Assembly (NCBI RefSeq): GCF_001601575.1 | Contig: NZ_LOHZ01000023.1 | Location: 83,360 to 147,359 of the forward strand | Reading direction: 5' to 3' | From: Thermovenabulum gondwanense | GTDB lineage: Bacteria; Bacillota; Thermosediminibacteria; Thermosediminibacterales; Thermosediminibacteraceae | Length of the DNA stretch: 64,000 nucleotides | Shown: positions 43,862 to 53,870 of the stretch, one piece after another | How the letters are laid out: each line of letters opens with the position of its first letter | Numbering within the stretch: position 1 is the first letter of the stretch | Position numbers and translations under genes: made by a program | Notes under the pieces: generated by a model | Told to the model about the DNA's origin: nothing | The model's input: the letters and a program-made list of their open reading frames with translations, nothing else | Database searches by the model: none

Positions 43862-44470
43862 CTATCCCATTGCACACATACCGATAACCACGAATTTATC
43901 GTCATCATCTATCACTTTCTCTATCTTTAATCCCGCATAACACATGTATTCCGCAACTTCTTGCCCGGCGGGCAGTACGTCCGAACATACCACTTTTTCT
44001 AAGGACCTGTGCAGATTGTTTATCTTTTCCCTGCTTTCAGAATGACATATTATTAACTTACCTTTAGGCTTTAACAATGAAGCCATTTTTTTAATGCTTT
44101 GTATCTTGTCGGGGAAATGAGGGAAAGACGAATAACATATAATAAAGTCAAAAGAATCGGAAAAATTATAATCCATAATGTCTCCTACGACAAAATTTAC
44201 ATTCGGAAAATCCTTTTCAGAAAATTTTTCACGAGCTCTCTGGATCATTTTTTCTGCAATATCAAGACCCACTATACGCCCGGATTTCCCTATCTTTTCA
44301 TTAATATAAGGGACCAACACTCCGGTGCCGCATCCCACATCCAAAACAGCAGCACCTTCTGAAAAATTAACTAAATTTATTATTTCCCTCAATTTGAAAG
44401 GATCGTGTTTTACCTTATCGTCCCATTCCAAAGCCAAATTATTAAAAAATTCTTTCTGAGTCAATGCCAA
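43862..44470 (-). CDS. Class I SAM-dependent methyltransferase
   Basis: A TTG start at 44470 is chosen because SD GAAGGTGAT lies 4 nt before it. The 203-residue protein has motif I VLDVGCGTGVLVPYI, motif II GLDIAEKMI and the later block FDFIICYSSFPHF. The substrate is not known. Its start lies inside the ECF S component gene, so the two are translationally coupled. A role in lipoate or cofactor handling is suggested only by context. Confidence 0.88.
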   Translation of the reverse strand: MALTQKEFFNNLALEWDDKVKHDPFKLREIINLVNFSEGAAVLDVGCGTGVLVPYINEKIGKSGRIVGLDIAEKMIQRAREKFSEKDFPNVNFVVGDIMDYNFSDSFDFIICYSSFPHFPDKIQSIKKMASLLKPKGKLIICHSESREKINNLHRSLEKVVCSDVLPAGQEVAEYMCYAGLKIEKVIDDDDKFVVIGMCAMG

Positions 44471-45014
44471 TTTTATCACCTTCTTTAATTTTACTCGCTT
44501 TCCCGTTTCTTGCACCAATTACAATCAACTTTACAAGAAGCGGTATCAGAATTAATTGAATTGCTATTCCCGGTAGCGCTACCACAAAAAGCCCGTATGT
44601 AAATTTTACAAAGTTAAAGGTTTTTCCTATTATAAATTCAGTTATAATCCAGTTGCTTACAATAGATACAAATCTCCCGGCAAGCATTGATGCTATCAAA
44701 GATGGATAGATTCCCAATCTGTGTTTATTATAAACTACAGACGTAACAAACCCGTATGTAAAAAGTTCTGCCATCATACTAAAAACTGCCGGTACCGGAG
44801 GCATGGAAGTAAATAGGAAGCTGAGGAATGGGGTAATTAATCCTACGGCCCCGGCAAATTTCCAGGGCAACATAAAACCAGCCATGAACACCGGCAGGTG
44901 CATGGGCAAAAAAATCTGTCCTCCTAACTTAAATGAGTGAAAAGCTACAGGTAAAAGGATACCAATGGCGATCAGCAAACCGGAAGTGGCAAGATGATAA
45001 TTTTTCGATGGCAT
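44442..45014 (-). CDS. ECF transporter S component, possibly LipT (lipoate)
   Basis: The ATG at 45014 has SD GGGAGGT; the frame continues upstream into the leader, which is not coding. The 190-residue protein has six membrane segments with LGGQIFLPMHLPVFMAGFML and the ECF-type SMPPVPAVFSMMAELFTYGF. It needs the shared EcfA/A'/T module. Cotranscription with lplA fits the predicted lipoate S component LipT. A strong promoter and a riboswitch-like leader control it. Confidence 0.8.
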   Translation of the reverse strand: MPSKNYHLATSGLLIAIGILLPVAFHSFKLGGQIFLPMHLPVFMAGFMLPWKFAGAVGLITPFLSFLFTSMPPVPAVFSMMAELFTYGFVTSVVYNKHRLGIYPSLIASMLAGRFVSIVSNWIITEFIIGKTFNFVKFTYGLFVVALPGIAIQLILIPLLVKLIVIGARNGKASKIKEGDKIGIDSERIF

Positions 45015-45069
45015 TTGAGATAACCTCCCGATATTTTTTATAATTTCAAGGCATACAGAAAAACTTTGA

Positions 45070-45156
45070 TAAAATAAAAAACCATGAAGCCCTGACGGAT
45101 TCATCCGCCATAGACCTTCATGGTCATGTTCTCATATCTTCTTGATACGTGCTTTT
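45070..45156 (-). ncRNA. Riboswitch-like leader with terminator upstream of the ECF-lplA operon
   Basis: The RNA starts near 45156. It can form CGUAUC/GAUAUG, then a hairpin GACC-AUGAA-GGUC (45113-45125), and GGCGGA-UGAA-UCCGUC. The terminator stem CCAUGAAG/CUUCAUGG (45082-45123) followed by UUUUUUAUUUU shares its 5' arm with the GACC hairpin, so the two folds exclude each other. This is classic ligand-controlled attenuation. I recognise no known riboswitch class. Confidence 0.6.
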
Positions 45157-45162
45157 GACTAA

Positions 45163-45191
45163 ATTATATGATATTGTTTGCTTTTTGTCAA
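45163..45191 (-). promoter_or_regulatory. Consensus sigma-A promoter of the ECF leader
   Basis: TTGACA (45191-45186), 17-bp spacer, TATAAT (45168-45163): both boxes are perfect. Confidence 0.9.
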
Positions 45192-45216
45192 TCTTGTTAT
45201 TGAAAGTTTAATTTCT

Positions 45217-46152
45217 TTAATTCTGTTGTAAAATATCGGATTCATCCTTGCCAGCATCAGGAACAAAAAGCGATTGACCAAGTTTTTCTTTACCAAATTC
45301 ACCTATCACTTTTTGAGTCTCGGGACTCACCATAAATTCTACAAAGGCCTTTGCACCCTCTACATTAATCATCTTAGCAGCATTTGGGTTATTTTGCCTT
45401 ACATATTCCGGATTTGTCTGCATAACATGATATATATTAAGCAATTCCTTGTCGCCTTCTTTTAATATAATAAGTCGGAGTTTTTCCTTCTTCATTAAAT
45501 AAGTCGCTCTATCGGTAAGAGTATAACCACCTTTTTCAGACGCAATGTCAAGAGTAGCTCCCATACCCTGCCCCGTTGACTGATACCACTTACCAGTGGG
45601 TTGTTCTATCCCTACTTTTTTCCATAGAGCGAGTTCTTTTTTATGAGTACCCGAATTATCTCCTCTTGATATGAATAATGCTTTTTTTTCGGCAATTAAT
45701 CTGAAAGCTTCTGCAGCACTTTTTGCATCCTTTACTCCAGCGGGATCGTCAGGTGGACCTACTATTATAAAGTCATTATGCATTACAAGCTGCCTGTTGA
45801 TAGCAGCACCCTTTTTTACTAATTCCATCTCCGCTTCCGGTGCATGAACCAACATTACATCGGCATCTCCTTTTTCTCCCATAGCAAGAGCTTGTCCGGT
45901 TCCAACTGCAATAGTTTTTACTTTATAACCTGTTTTTTGTTCGAAAAGAGGTATAAGTACGTCTAAAAGCCCGCTATCTTGAGTGCTTGTGGTAGTAGCG
46001 AGAATAATTTCTTTACTATTTTGTATATTCTTTGATTGCCCTTGTTGTGAAATAGTTTTTTGCCCGCATGAAGTTAACAGGAATAAGAATATGCAAAGCA
46101 TCAACATAAAAACAAATAATGAATTAAGTTTAGTTCTTTTTCCGTAAAACAT
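45217..46152 (-). CDS. tupA: Tungstate-binding lipoprotein TupA
   Basis: The 311-residue protein has a lipoprotein signal (LFLLTSC|GQ) and the TupA landmarks LATTTSTQDSGLLDVLIP, VGTGQALAMGEKGDADVMLVHAP and ISRGDNSGTHKKE. It captures tungstate for ABC import, which matches the tungsten AOR at 26.5-28.8 kb. TupB and TupC genes are not adjacent: the next gene is an ECF component with its own promoter. Confidence 0.93.
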   Translation of the reverse strand: MFYGKRTKLNSLFVFMLMLCIFLFLLTSCGQKTISQQGQSKNIQNSKEIILATTTSTQDSGLLDVLIPLFEQKTGYKVKTIAVGTGQALAMGEKGDADVMLVHAPEAEMELVKKGAAINRQLVMHNDFIIVGPPDDPAGVKDAKSAAEAFRLIAEKKALFISRGDNSGTHKKELALWKKVGIEQPTGKWYQSTGQGMGATLDIASEKGGYTLTDRATYLMKKEKLRLIILKEGDKELLNIYHVMQTNPEYVRQNNPNAAKMINVEGAKAFVEFMVSPETQKVIGEFGKEKLGQSLFVPDAGKDESDILQQN

Positions 46153-46210
46153 AATTTTCCTCCTTTATCCTGATATTTCGTTATGTTTTTTAAAGCATAT
46201 CGCTATTTTT

Positions 46211-46239
46211 ATTATAATATCGCATAAAAAAATAGTAAA
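46211..46239 (-). promoter_or_regulatory. Promoter of tupA
   Basis: TTTACT (46239-46234), 17-bp spacer, TATAAT (46216-46211). Confidence 0.7.
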
Positions 46240-46334
46240 GAAAAATTTAAATTTTTTACATCTAAAGCATTGCAAAAACTGCACCAGTCCCCTCTCCCAA
46301 AGAGCATCTTCAAGTAAATCACACGTTCACCCTC

Positions 46335-46733
46335 TCAATACTCCTTCAATCTTTCATCAACTTTTGCTATTAGGGAGAAGTCATTGTCATCATGCAGCAA
46401 GTATAAATCATTTTCTATTGCGGTTTCCGCTATGAGTAAATCAATGGTACTTCGAATAGTTATTCCTTTTTTTCTGCATTTTATATACAATTTTGCAGCA
46501 TTTTCATAAGACCTTACGCCATATTTCAGGTCATAAAATTTCTGAGTGCTAAAATAGTTTTTAATTAGAGCAAACTCTTTTTCATTTTTTGCTCCCTGTA
46601 ATAGTTCCTGATAAATAAAGTAATTTATTCCAAAAGGTATATTTTTTTGAATTACTTCTTCAAATTTTCTAACCTGCTCTTTATTCACACCTTTTAGAAA
46701 CGATATTAAAACCGATGTATCTACCAATATCAT
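46335..46733 (-). CDS. vapC: VapC-family PIN-domain RNase toxin
   Basis: The 132-residue PIN domain has the acidic residues expected for catalysis: Asp5 in ILVDTSVLISFLKG, a Glu in QELLQGAKNE, and a late Asp in STIDLLIAETAI with a final DDNDF. VapC toxins cut RNA. Its ATG overlaps the antitoxin stop by 4 bp. Confidence 0.9.
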   Translation of the reverse strand: MILVDTSVLISFLKGVNKEQVRKFEEVIQKNIPFGINYFIYQELLQGAKNEKEFALIKNYFSTQKFYDLKYGVRSYENAAKLYIKCRKKGITIRSTIDLLIAETAIENDLYLLHDDNDFSLIAKVDERLKEY

Positions 46734-46930
46734 TTTTCTTCCCTCATTTTTTTGTAATCATAATTTTCATCAAACTCTATTCTGCCTTTTAAATCCATTA
46801 AGTTCTTCCTTTTACGATTTTCAACAAATTCTTTTAAAGCCAAGTTGACCACTTCTTTTTTAGTTTTTAATCCTGAAATTTTTAATGCTTCTTTAATCAA
46901 ATTTTCGTCAATAATAATATTCGTCCTCAT
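46730..46930 (-). CDS. vapB: VapB-family antitoxin
   Basis: The ATG at 46930 follows AGGAGGTG. The 66 residues include a ribbon-helix-helix start (MRTNIIIDENLIKEALKISG) and LKTKKEVVNLALKEFV, then a charged tail that would wrap the toxin. It should repress its own promoter through the palindrome 14 bp upstream. Confidence 0.88.
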   Translation of the reverse strand: MRTNIIIDENLIKEALKISGLKTKKEVVNLALKEFVENRKRKNLMDLKGRIEFDENYDYKKMREEK

Positions 46931-46943
46931 ATTATACACCTCC

Positions 46944-46967
46944 TTATGTGTATTATAATACACATAA
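46944..46967. promoter_or_regulatory. VapB operator palindrome
   Basis: A perfect 24-bp palindrome with half-site TTATGTGTATTA covers the -10 element of the vapBC promoter. Confidence 0.85.
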
Positions 46968-46979
46968 GATCTTTGTCAA
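46952..46979 (-). promoter_or_regulatory. vapBC promoter
   Basis: TTGACA (46979-46974), 16-bp spacer, TATAAT (46957-46952). The -10 is the centre of the operator palindrome. Confidence 0.85.
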
Positions 46980-47057
46980 CGGCACTCAATAAGAAAGTAT
47001 TGTAACATCGAAAGTTCCTTTTTTAAGCTTATAAACTTACTGAAAGTCTTTAAAATT

Positions 47058-47582
47058 TCAAAATTCGATACCCGCTTGTGCCGGTATGCCCTTTTTATAA
47101 TGATGTTTTATCTCTTCTACCTCGCTTACCATATCCGCTATGGAAATTAATTTCTCCGATGCATACCTTCCCGTTAGGACCAAAGTAGTATTTGGCTTTT
47201 TGAATTTTATTAGATCTTCCACGTCCTCTTCCTTTAATAGACCGAAATCAACGGCCACATTTATTTCATCAAGGATCACCAGATCGTGTTCTCCTTTTTG
47301 TAATATATCTTTAGCAAGATTCAAGCCTTCTTTTGCAAGCTCTAAATCTACGGGCTCCGGATTACCTTTTCTTACAAAGGTGTCTCTGCCCTTTTGCACT
47401 ACGGTGAAATTGGGGATAAATTTGGATGCTTGAATTTCTCCATATTTAGGGTTTCCCTTCATAAACTGTATCATAAAGATTTTCTGACCGTGTCCTGCAG
47501 TTCTCAATGCAAGCCCCAAGGCTGCTGTTGTTTTCCCTTTCCCATTTCCGGTGTATAAAAGCACAAGCCCTTTTTCCGCCAT
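47058..47582 (-). CDS. cobO: Corrinoid adenosyltransferase (CobO/BtuR)
   Basis: The 174-residue protein has a P-loop GNGKGKTTAALGLALR, then FMIQFMKGNPKYGE and DLVILDEINVAVDFG. It adds the 5'-deoxyadenosyl group of ATP to cob(I)alamin or its precursor cobyrinate diamide. It is the last gene of the long tetrapyrrole/cobalamin operon, 17 bp after hemL. Confidence 0.95.
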   Translation of the reverse strand: MAEKGLVLLYTGNGKGKTTAALGLALRTAGHGQKIFMIQFMKGNPKYGEIQASKFIPNFTVVQKGRDTFVRKGNPEPVDLELAKEGLNLAKDILQKGEHDLVILDEINVAVDFGLLKEEDVEDLIKFKKPNTTLVLTGRYASEKLISIADMVSEVEEIKHHYKKGIPAQAGIEF

Positions 47583-47598
47583 TTTTTAACCCTCCAAA

Positions 47599-48870
47599 TT
47601 AAAAAATTTGATAAACATCCTCGATAAATTTTTCAACTTCATAATCCGTATGTTTAATCGATAAAAACAGGGCTTCAAACTGGGATGGAGAAATATAATT
47701 CCCTTTTAATATCATTTGCTCTGCAAAATGTCTGTAAATATTAACATTGCTTGCCTTTGCCTGCTCGTAATTCTCAACTTTGTCATTATCATTAAAAAAT
47801 ATGGTAAACATTGAACCAACCCTGTTAATCACAACTTTTATTCCTTTCTCGAAAAATACCTTTTTTAAACCGTCTTCTAATTTTTGTCCCAAGGATTCAA
47901 GATAAGTATAAAACTTATCCCTATTATCATAAATTTTTTTCACTGTTGCATAACCGGCAGCCATTATAACTGGATTCCCCGACATGGTTCCAGCCTGATA
48001 AACGGGTCCTACGGGCGATAATATGCTCATTATTTCTCTTTTTCCACCGTATGCACCGCATGGTAATCCTCCACCGATTATTTTCCCGTAGGTTACAAGT
48101 TCCGGCTCAATCTCATAAATTTCTCTTGCCCCTCTATATGCCACTCTAAATCCCGTTATTACCTCATCAAAAATGAGCAAACTTCCGTATGCATCGCACA
48201 ATTTTCTTATTTCCATCAAGAACTCCCTTTTTGCAGGAACAACGCCCATATTCCCGGCTATTGGCTCCACAATCACACAGGCAATCTGCTCGCCGAATTT
48301 CTCGAAAATATGGCGTATCTGTTCCACATTATTGTATTCTCCGATAATGGTATTTTTCACATGGTCCTCAGGCACTCCCGCACTTCCTGCGATACCCTGC
48401 GTCATTATCCCCGAACCTGCCAAAACCAAAAATCCATCATAATGCCCGTGGTAGCATCCCGAAAATTTGACAATCTTATCCCTTCCGGTATATCCCCTTG
48501 CAAGTCTAACAGCGCTCATGGTAGCTTCCGTTCCCGAATTCACAAATCTTATCATGTCGATCCCTGTAGTATCGCATATAAGTTTTGCAAATCTTAACTC
48601 CAATTCCGTTACAGCTCCGAAAGCTATTGAAGAATTGGCCGTATCTTCTATAGCTTTTACCACATCTTCATCGCAGTGCCCCAGTATCATGGGCCCCCAT
48701 GCCCCCACGTAATCCGCATACCTTTTACCTTCTATGTCGTAAACATAAGCACCTTCTCCCCTTACAAGCGCAGGAGGAGCAATATTTAAGCCGGTAAATG
48801 CCCGCACGGGACTGTTTACGCCGCCGGGCATGTATTTTTTTGACTCATGGTAAATTTTTTGGTTTTGCAT
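47599..48870 (-). CDS. hemL: Glutamate-1-semialdehyde 2,1-aminomutase
   Basis: The 423-residue PLP enzyme shows [28 protein letters not shown] and the PLP-lysine block [16 protein letters not shown]. It makes 5-aminolevulinate from glutamate semialdehyde, directly after HemA. Sits between cbiQ and cobO in the operon. Confidence 0.97.
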   Translation of the reverse strand: MQNQKIYHESKKYMPGGVNSPVRAFTGLNIAPPALVRGEGAYVYDIEGKRYADYVGAWGPMILGHCDEDVVKAIEDTANSSIAFGAVTELELRFAKLICDTTGIDMIRFVNSGTEATMSAVRLARGYTGRDKIVKFSGCYHGHYDGFLVLAGSGIMTQGIAGSAGVPEDHVKNTIIGEYNNVEQIRHIFEKFGEQIACVIVEPIAGNMGVVPAKREFLMEIRKLCDAYGSLLIFDEVITGFRVAYRGAREIYEIEPELVTYGKIIGGGLPCGAYGGKREIMSILSPVGPVYQAGTMSGNPVIMAAGYATVKKIYDNRDKFYTYLESLGQKLEDGLKKVFFEKGIKVVINRVGSMFTIFFNDNDKVENYEQAKASNVNIYRHFAEQMILKGNYISPSQFEALFLSIKHTDYEVEKFIEDVYQIF

Positions 48871-48886
48871 CTCGACACACCCCTTC

Positions 48887-49585
48887 CTAAAAATTTACCG
48901 CTAAAATTACCTCCAGGACCGCAAAAAGGAGAATAAGGATAATCCTTTTCCCGGAACGGTTAAATTCCCTTTTGGAGTAGGGGATTTTGCCCGAAAAGCA
49001 CCTGCTTGAAATCGCTTCATCGATGCTTTTCCATCGGTTCAAAACATCCATCAATAAAAGTGCCGCAATTTTCGCACAGCTTCTTATGCCGTTTAAAAAT
49101 CCGTCAAAGCCTCCCCTTGCCTTCGCGGAAAGTATCATCAAGTTAAGCTCGTCTTCAAAAAGCAGTATAAAGCGTTCCATAGTCTTTGCCAAATCGGCGA
49201 TCTCTTTTAAAAAAACCGTGCCGGACATTAAATAAAGATAATCGTCCACCGGAGTTGTAAAAATTAAAAAGGTGAGGGCTGAAGAATTCACAACACCCTT
49301 TGCATTTGCGATTAGAAAGCCCTTTATATTTTTATCCGCAAGAAAAACAAGGGAAGACGCAAAATAAAAGCCGGCAATTTCACAAAGAAGTTTCATTACC
49401 TTATTAAATGGAGTTTTAAAATACAGGTGGAGGAACAAAAAAACCGTAAAATTTATCGCGAAAGGTAGCGGTGTATTAAAATAATTGGATGATATAACTG
49501 CTGTAAGGACTAACATAAGTTTTTCGAGGGGGTTTACAAACCTACCCCTGCTCGAGGTGGAATACAAAATTACCTCTTTAATCAT
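48887..49585 (-). CDS. cbiQ: Cobalt ECF transporter T component CbiQ
   Basis: The 232-residue membrane protein has about five helices and the T-component coupling motif [12 protein letters not shown] (usually AR-A-R-G type) that touches the ATPase. It overlaps cbiN by 8 bp. No cbiO ATPase gene follows. Confidence 0.9.
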   Translation of the reverse strand: MIKEVILYSTSSRGRFVNPLEKLMLVLTAVISSNYFNTPLPFAINFTVFLFLHLYFKTPFNKVMKLLCEIAGFYFASSLVFLADKNIKGFLIANAKGVVNSSALTFLIFTTPVDDYLYLMSGTVFLKEIADLAKTMERFILLFEDELNLMILSAKARGGFDGFLNGIRSCAKIAALLLMDVLNRWKSIDEAISSRCFSGKIPYSKREFNRSGKRIILILLFAVLEVILAVNF

Positions 49586-49841
49586 TTTTTACCTTTCCCA
49601 CAAAGTATCCTATGACAAAAGCTCCCGCCGATGCCTGCAGTGCAAAAAGCAAGCTCTCAATCTCTCCCGAAGGAGGTTCAAAAATGCTTTTAAAAACCGG
49701 TTGATAATCCGGAGATATCTCTTTTATCACTTCTTCGATTTTTTCGTCTGCACCTCCCAGATCTCCCCTTTGAGATCCCATGTAAAGGGAAAAAATTATG
49801 ATGGCAAAAGCCAATGCGATTAATAGAATGTTCTTTTTCAT
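49578..49841 (-). CDS. cbiN: Cobalt transport protein CbiN
   Basis: The 87-residue protein has an N-terminal membrane helix, an external loop with GGADEKIEEVIKEISPDYQP, and a second helix near the end (LQASAGAFVIGYFVGK), the CbiN layout. It helps CbiM load Co2+. ATGA overlap with cbiM. Confidence 0.92.
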   Translation of the reverse strand: MKKNILLIALAFAIIIFSLYMGSQRGDLGGADEKIEEVIKEISPDYQPVFKSIFEPPSGEIESLLFALQASAGAFVIGYFVGKVKND

Positions 49842-50548
49842 ATCTTAAATTCCCCCAATTTTTTAATCTCTGGATAATTTTTCGCCAAATAGTCAAAAAG
49901 TACCACGGTAAATAACCCCTCGGTAATGGCTAAGGGTATCTGGGTAACGGAAAAAATGGACAAAAATTTTACCGCAGATGAAAGTATCCCGCTGCTTGAT
50001 GGAAAGACCAGGGCAAGCTGGAGGGAGGTAACGGCGTAAGTGAATAAATCTCCCAGAGCGGCGGCCAAAAATACGGCTACTTTAAGGTTTCTCCTCTTGA
50101 GGATCGAGTAAACAACATAGGCTACGAAGGGCCCCGCAATACCCATGGAAAAGGTATTTGCCCCTAAGGTGGACAACCCGCCGTGGGCCAAAAGCAGAGC
50201 CTGAAATAGCAGCACAATTAAGGATAATACTGAAGTTACTAAAGGCCCGAATAGTATCGCCGAAAGCCCGCACCCTGTGGGATGGGAACACGATCCCGTT
50301 ACGGAAGGGAGTTTTAAAGCCGAAAGCAAAAAAATGTAAGCTCCGCATACCGCTATAAGCATTTTGTTTTTCTTATCCTGCCCGTAAAGGGATGTTATTT
50401 TTTTCATTCCCGCAGCGATAAAGGGGACAACCAGCACGAAGTAAAACAAGCACCAGCCAAGCGGCAAAAAACCTTCGGCAATGTGCATCGCGTAAGCTAC
50501 CCCCGGTGCAAGCAAATAAATTGCTAAAAGAGGAAAAACTTTTTTCAT
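49838..50548 (-). CDS. cbiM: Cobalt ECF transporter S component CbiM
   Basis: The 236-residue protein begins with a cleavable signal sequence ending near AYAMHIAEG; after cleavage the free Met-His N-terminus binds Co2+, as in CbiM/NikM. TGSCSHPTGCGLSAILFGP and the GGLSTLGANTFSMG block are diagnostic. It opens the cobalt-uptake part of the operon. Confidence 0.95.
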   Translation of the reverse strand: MKKVFPLLAIYLLAPGVAYAMHIAEGFLPLGWCLFYFVLVVPFIAAGMKKITSLYGQDKKNKMLIAVCGAYIFLLSALKLPSVTGSCSHPTGCGLSAILFGPLVTSVLSLIVLLFQALLLAHGGLSTLGANTFSMGIAGPFVAYVVYSILKRRNLKVAVFLAAALGDLFTYAVTSLQLALVFPSSSGILSSAVKFLSIFSVTQIPLAITEGLFTVVLFDYLAKNYPEIKKLGEFKI

Positions 50549-50583
50549 AATTAAATTCCTCCTCGTTTTTATTAATGTGCGGT

Positions 50584-51531
50584 TTACATATCTTCCAGGG
50601 CAAAGTAGGTTATTATCATATCCGCTCCCGCTCGCTTTATGGATGTGAGCACTTCAAAAATAGCCTTTTTTTCATCGAGCCAGCCCATTTTCGATGCGGC
50701 TTTTATCATGGAATACTCCCCGCTCACATTGTAAGCGGCAACGGGTACGTTAAACCCGTCCTTTGCCCACCTTATAACGTCAAGGTAGGCCAATGCCGGC
50801 TTCACCATGACGATGTCCGCACCTTCATTTATATCGCTTTCTATTTCCCGCATGGCCTCCCTGATATTGGCGGGGTCCATCTGATAGGTTTTCCGATCTC
50901 CGAACCGGGGGGCGGAATGAGCCGCCTCCCTGAAGGGTCCGTAAAAGCAGGAGGCGTATTTTGCGCTGTAAGCCATAATGGGGGTATAATAAAAACCCTT
51001 TTCATCCAGCACCGCTCTTATCCTTGCAACCCTTCCATCCATCATGTCCGAAGGAGCCACCATATCCGCCCCCGCCCTTGCGTGGGAAAGGGCAACTTTT
51101 GCAATATACTCTAAGGTTGCATCGTTGTCCACAGCACCATCCCTGATTATGCCGCAATGCCCGTGACTTGTATACTGGCAAAGGCATACATCGGTGATGC
51201 AGTAAACCTTCGAGATCTCCTTTATCCTCCTTAAAGCCCTCTGGACCACCCCTTCGTCATCGTAGGCCGAGGATGCGCATTCGTCCTTGCGGGAGGGTAT
51301 GCCAAAAAGCATTATTCCCTTTATACCCGCCTTTTCCACCCTTTCCAGTATTTCTTCCAGCCGGTCGATGGAGTACCTGTAAACTCCCGGCATGGACGGT
51401 ATTTCTTCTTTTTTATCCTTCCCATCCACCACGAAAACGGGATAAATCAGGTCCTCCTTTGATACTCGCGTTTCCCGAACTAAGGTTCTTATCGCCTCAT
51501 TTTGTCTTAGCCTTCTCGTCCTTGCAAACAT
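50584..51531 (-). CDS. hemB: Delta-aminolevulinic acid dehydratase (porphobilinogen synthase)
   Basis: The 315-residue enzyme has the Zn-type Cys cluster [17 protein letters not shown], a Schiff-base Lys in [10 protein letters not shown] and [10 protein letters not shown]. It joins two 5-aminolevulinate molecules to porphobilinogen. SD GGAGGG precedes the ATG, which lies 35 bp inside the end of the cobA-hemD gene. Confidence 0.97.
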   Translation of the reverse strand: MFARTRRLRQNEAIRTLVRETRVSKEDLIYPVFVVDGKDKKEEIPSMPGVYRYSIDRLEEILERVEKAGIKGIMLFGIPSRKDECASSAYDDEGVVQRALRRIKEISKVYCITDVCLCQYTSHGHCGIIRDGAVDNDATLEYIAKVALSHARAGADMVAPSDMMDGRVARIRAVLDEKGFYYTPIMAYSAKYASCFYGPFREAAHSAPRFGDRKTYQMDPANIREAMREIESDINEGADIVMVKPALAYLDVIRWAKDGFNVPVAAYNVSGEYSMIKAASKMGWLDEKKAIFEVLTSIKRAGADMIITYFALEDM

Positions 51532-52993
51532 AATTTCCCTCCATCATGAGTATCTTTTCTACCATCCCACAGGCGGTATATTTGTCGGCCTTCACCGCGT
51601 TAACTCCGCATTTTTCAAGCTCTGCCGCCGTTACCGGGCCTATTGCCACCACCTTTTTCCCATTTAAAATATTCGAACCGTACATTTCCACGAAACTCTT
51701 CACCGCAGAAGGGCTGGCAAAGGTAAAATAGTCCGCATCCAAAATATCGTCCCGAAAGTCTTCGCCGGGTACAGCCTCGTAAATTTCTACCTCGAAAACT
51801 TCCGCTCCCGTTTTTGAAAGGGCATCCTTTAAAAAGCTCCTGGAATTTTTCGCCCGGGGCAGCAGGATTTTTTGTCCGGGATGCAAATGGGGTTTCAATG
51901 CTTCATACAGGGATTCGGCGACGTATTCCCCGGGGACGATGTCGGGAATTATACCCCTTTCTTCCAGTTCTTCCTTCGTCTTTTCTCCGATCACGGCAAA
52001 ACCCGCCTTTATCCTCCTGAGGTCGTACTTCACTTTCCTCAGATAATCGAAAAAGATCCTCACGCCGTTAGCGCTGGTAAAAATTATATAATCAAAATCC
52101 TCAAGCAGCTTAATAACCTCTCCCAAATTTTCGCTCGTATCCTTTATTTTTATTGAGTTCACCTCCACCACATCGGCACCGAGGTCCTGAAGTCTTTCCT
52201 TAAATTCTAGAGCCCTCTCCCGCGGCCGGGTAATGCATATCTTTTTCCCGAACAGGGGTTTTTCTTCATACCAATTGAGGATTTCCCTTAGTTTCACCAC
52301 CTCGCCGATCACCACCACCGCAGGAGGTTTCATTCCCATTTTTTTTGCCCTTTCCCGGATATCGCACAGCCTACCGGTCACAACCCTTTGATTAGAGGAG
52401 GCACCGTTTGATATAACAGCGCACGGTTTTTCTTTATTCATACCGCGTTCCAGCAAATTTTTAACTATCCCTTCCAGATTTTCCATACCCATTAAAAAAA
52501 TCAAGGTCCCGTCGAGTTTTGAAACTACCTCCCAATCGTAATCCCATTCATCCCCGGTTTTCCCGGTAAACACGTGAAAGCTTCGGGATATGCTCCTGTG
52601 GGTAACCGGAATACCGCCGTAGCACGGTACTGCCACCGCCGATGAAATTCCGGGTATCACTTCGAAGTCTATCCCGTTTTGCCGAAGGTAAACCGCTTCC
52701 TCCCCGCCCCTCCCGAATACAAAGGGGTCCCCTCCTTTAATCCTGCCCACGGTGTAACCCTCCCTGGCAAAGCAGACCAGCATCCGGTTTATTTCTTCCT
52801 GTGTTTTATAGTGGCACCCGCTCTCCTTACCGCAGTAAAAAATTTTGCAGCCCTCTTTTAGGTAATTGAGGATATTTTTATTTACGAGCCTGTCGTATAT
52901 CGCCACATCGCACTTTCCCAAAGCCCTTACCGCCTTTAAAGTAAGGAGCTCCTCATCGTAGGGCCCAGCTCCGATAAGATAAACCTTGCCCAT
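51497..52993 (-). CDS. cobA-hemD: Fused uroporphyrinogen-III C-methyltransferase / uroporphyrinogen-III synthase
   Basis: Residues 1 to ~240 are CobA/SUMT ([57 protein letters not shown]). Residues ~245-498 are a HemD domain ([42 protein letters not shown]). The fusion closes the uroporphyrinogen III ring and methylates it to precorrin-2, as in many Clostridia. One nucleotide separates it from hemC. Confidence 0.97.
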   Translation of the reverse strand: MGKVYLIGAGPYDEELLTLKAVRALGKCDVAIYDRLVNKNILNYLKEGCKIFYCGKESGCHYKTQEEINRMLVCFAREGYTVGRIKGGDPFVFGRGGEEAVYLRQNGIDFEVIPGISSAVAVPCYGGIPVTHRSISRSFHVFTGKTGDEWDYDWEVVSKLDGTLIFLMGMENLEGIVKNLLERGMNKEKPCAVISNGASSNQRVVTGRLCDIRERAKKMGMKPPAVVVIGEVVKLREILNWYEEKPLFGKKICITRPRERALEFKERLQDLGADVVEVNSIKIKDTSENLGEVIKLLEDFDYIIFTSANGVRIFFDYLRKVKYDLRRIKAGFAVIGEKTKEELEERGIIPDIVPGEYVAESLYEALKPHLHPGQKILLPRAKNSRSFLKDALSKTGAEVFEVEIYEAVPGEDFRDDILDADYFTFASPSAVKSFVEMYGSNILNGKKVVAIGPVTAAELEKCGVNAVKADKYTACGMVEKILMMEGNYVCKDEKAKTK

Positions 52994-52994
52994 C

Positions 52995-53870
52995 TTACCC
53001 CTCCAATAATTTCATAGCAAGTTTACAGGATAAGTTAAGGTAATCTTCCTTTTTCCCCTTGACCTGCAATTTAACCAGGGTATCCCCCACCTGGTTTACC
53101 CCCCAAATTTTTATCCATTCCCCCTCAATCCGGGCATGAGCCGCAACGGGGGTATGACATCCGCCGTTTAATATCCTCATCACGTTCCTTTCCGCCTCCG
53201 TGCAAATTCGGATTTCTTCATCGTCCAAACCTTTAATCATCCCGGCGATTTCGCCGCCCTTCAGTGCTTCCACCGCAATGGCACCCTGTCCGCAAGCGGG
53301 AATCATTTCTTCCAATTCAAAATAACCGGTTATGAATTCCTCCAGCCCGAGCCTTTTAATCCCGGCAGCGGCAAGCACAATGCCGTCCAAATCCTCATTC
53401 TTCAGCTTTTCCAGCCTTGTTTCCACATTGCCCCTGATGGGAACGATGTTCAAATCCTTTCTGAGGAGAAGAAGCTGTTTTTCCCTCCTGACGCTGCTCG
53501 TCCCTATCCTTGCACCCTTTTTCTGAGCGTAAAAGCCCTTTTTGTTGAAGGAAATAAATACATCCCGCGGGTCTTCCCGTACCGGGACCGCGCAAATTTC
53601 AAAATGTTCTTCCAGAAAGGTCGGCACATCCTTCATGCTGTGCACCGCAATGTCGGCTTCTTTTAAAAGAAGGGCCCTTTCCAGCTCCTTTACGAAAAGT
53701 CCCTTCCCTCCTATTTTTTCCAAGGATGTATCCAAAACCTCGTCTCCCTTTGTTGAAAACAACTTTTTTTCGCACTTCACCTTCAGATTTTTTTCTATAA
53801 GTCCTATTATTTCATCGGTCTGTATCAGCGCTAAATTACTCTTTCTCGTCGCCACCCTTATGGTCCTCAT
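52995..53870 (-). CDS. hemC: Hydroxymethylbilane synthase
   Basis: The 291-residue protein has RVATRKSNLALIQTDE, AVHSMKDVPT, GTSSVRREKQL and LNGGCHTPVAA with the Cys that carries the dipyrromethane cofactor. It polymerises porphobilinogen. Overlaps the SirC-like gene by 35 bp. Confidence 0.97.
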   Translation of the reverse strand: MRTIRVATRKSNLALIQTDEIIGLIEKNLKVKCEKKLFSTKGDEVLDTSLEKIGGKGLFVKELERALLLKEADIAVHSMKDVPTFLEEHFEICAVPVREDPRDVFISFNKKGFYAQKKGARIGTSSVRREKQLLLLRKDLNIVPIRGNVETRLEKLKNEDLDGIVLAAAGIKRLGLEEFITGYFELEEMIPACGQGAIAVEALKGGEIAGMIKGLDDEEIRICTEAERNVMRILNGGCHTPVAAHARIEGEWIKIWGVNQVGDTLVKLQVKGKKEDYLNLSCKLAMKLLEG

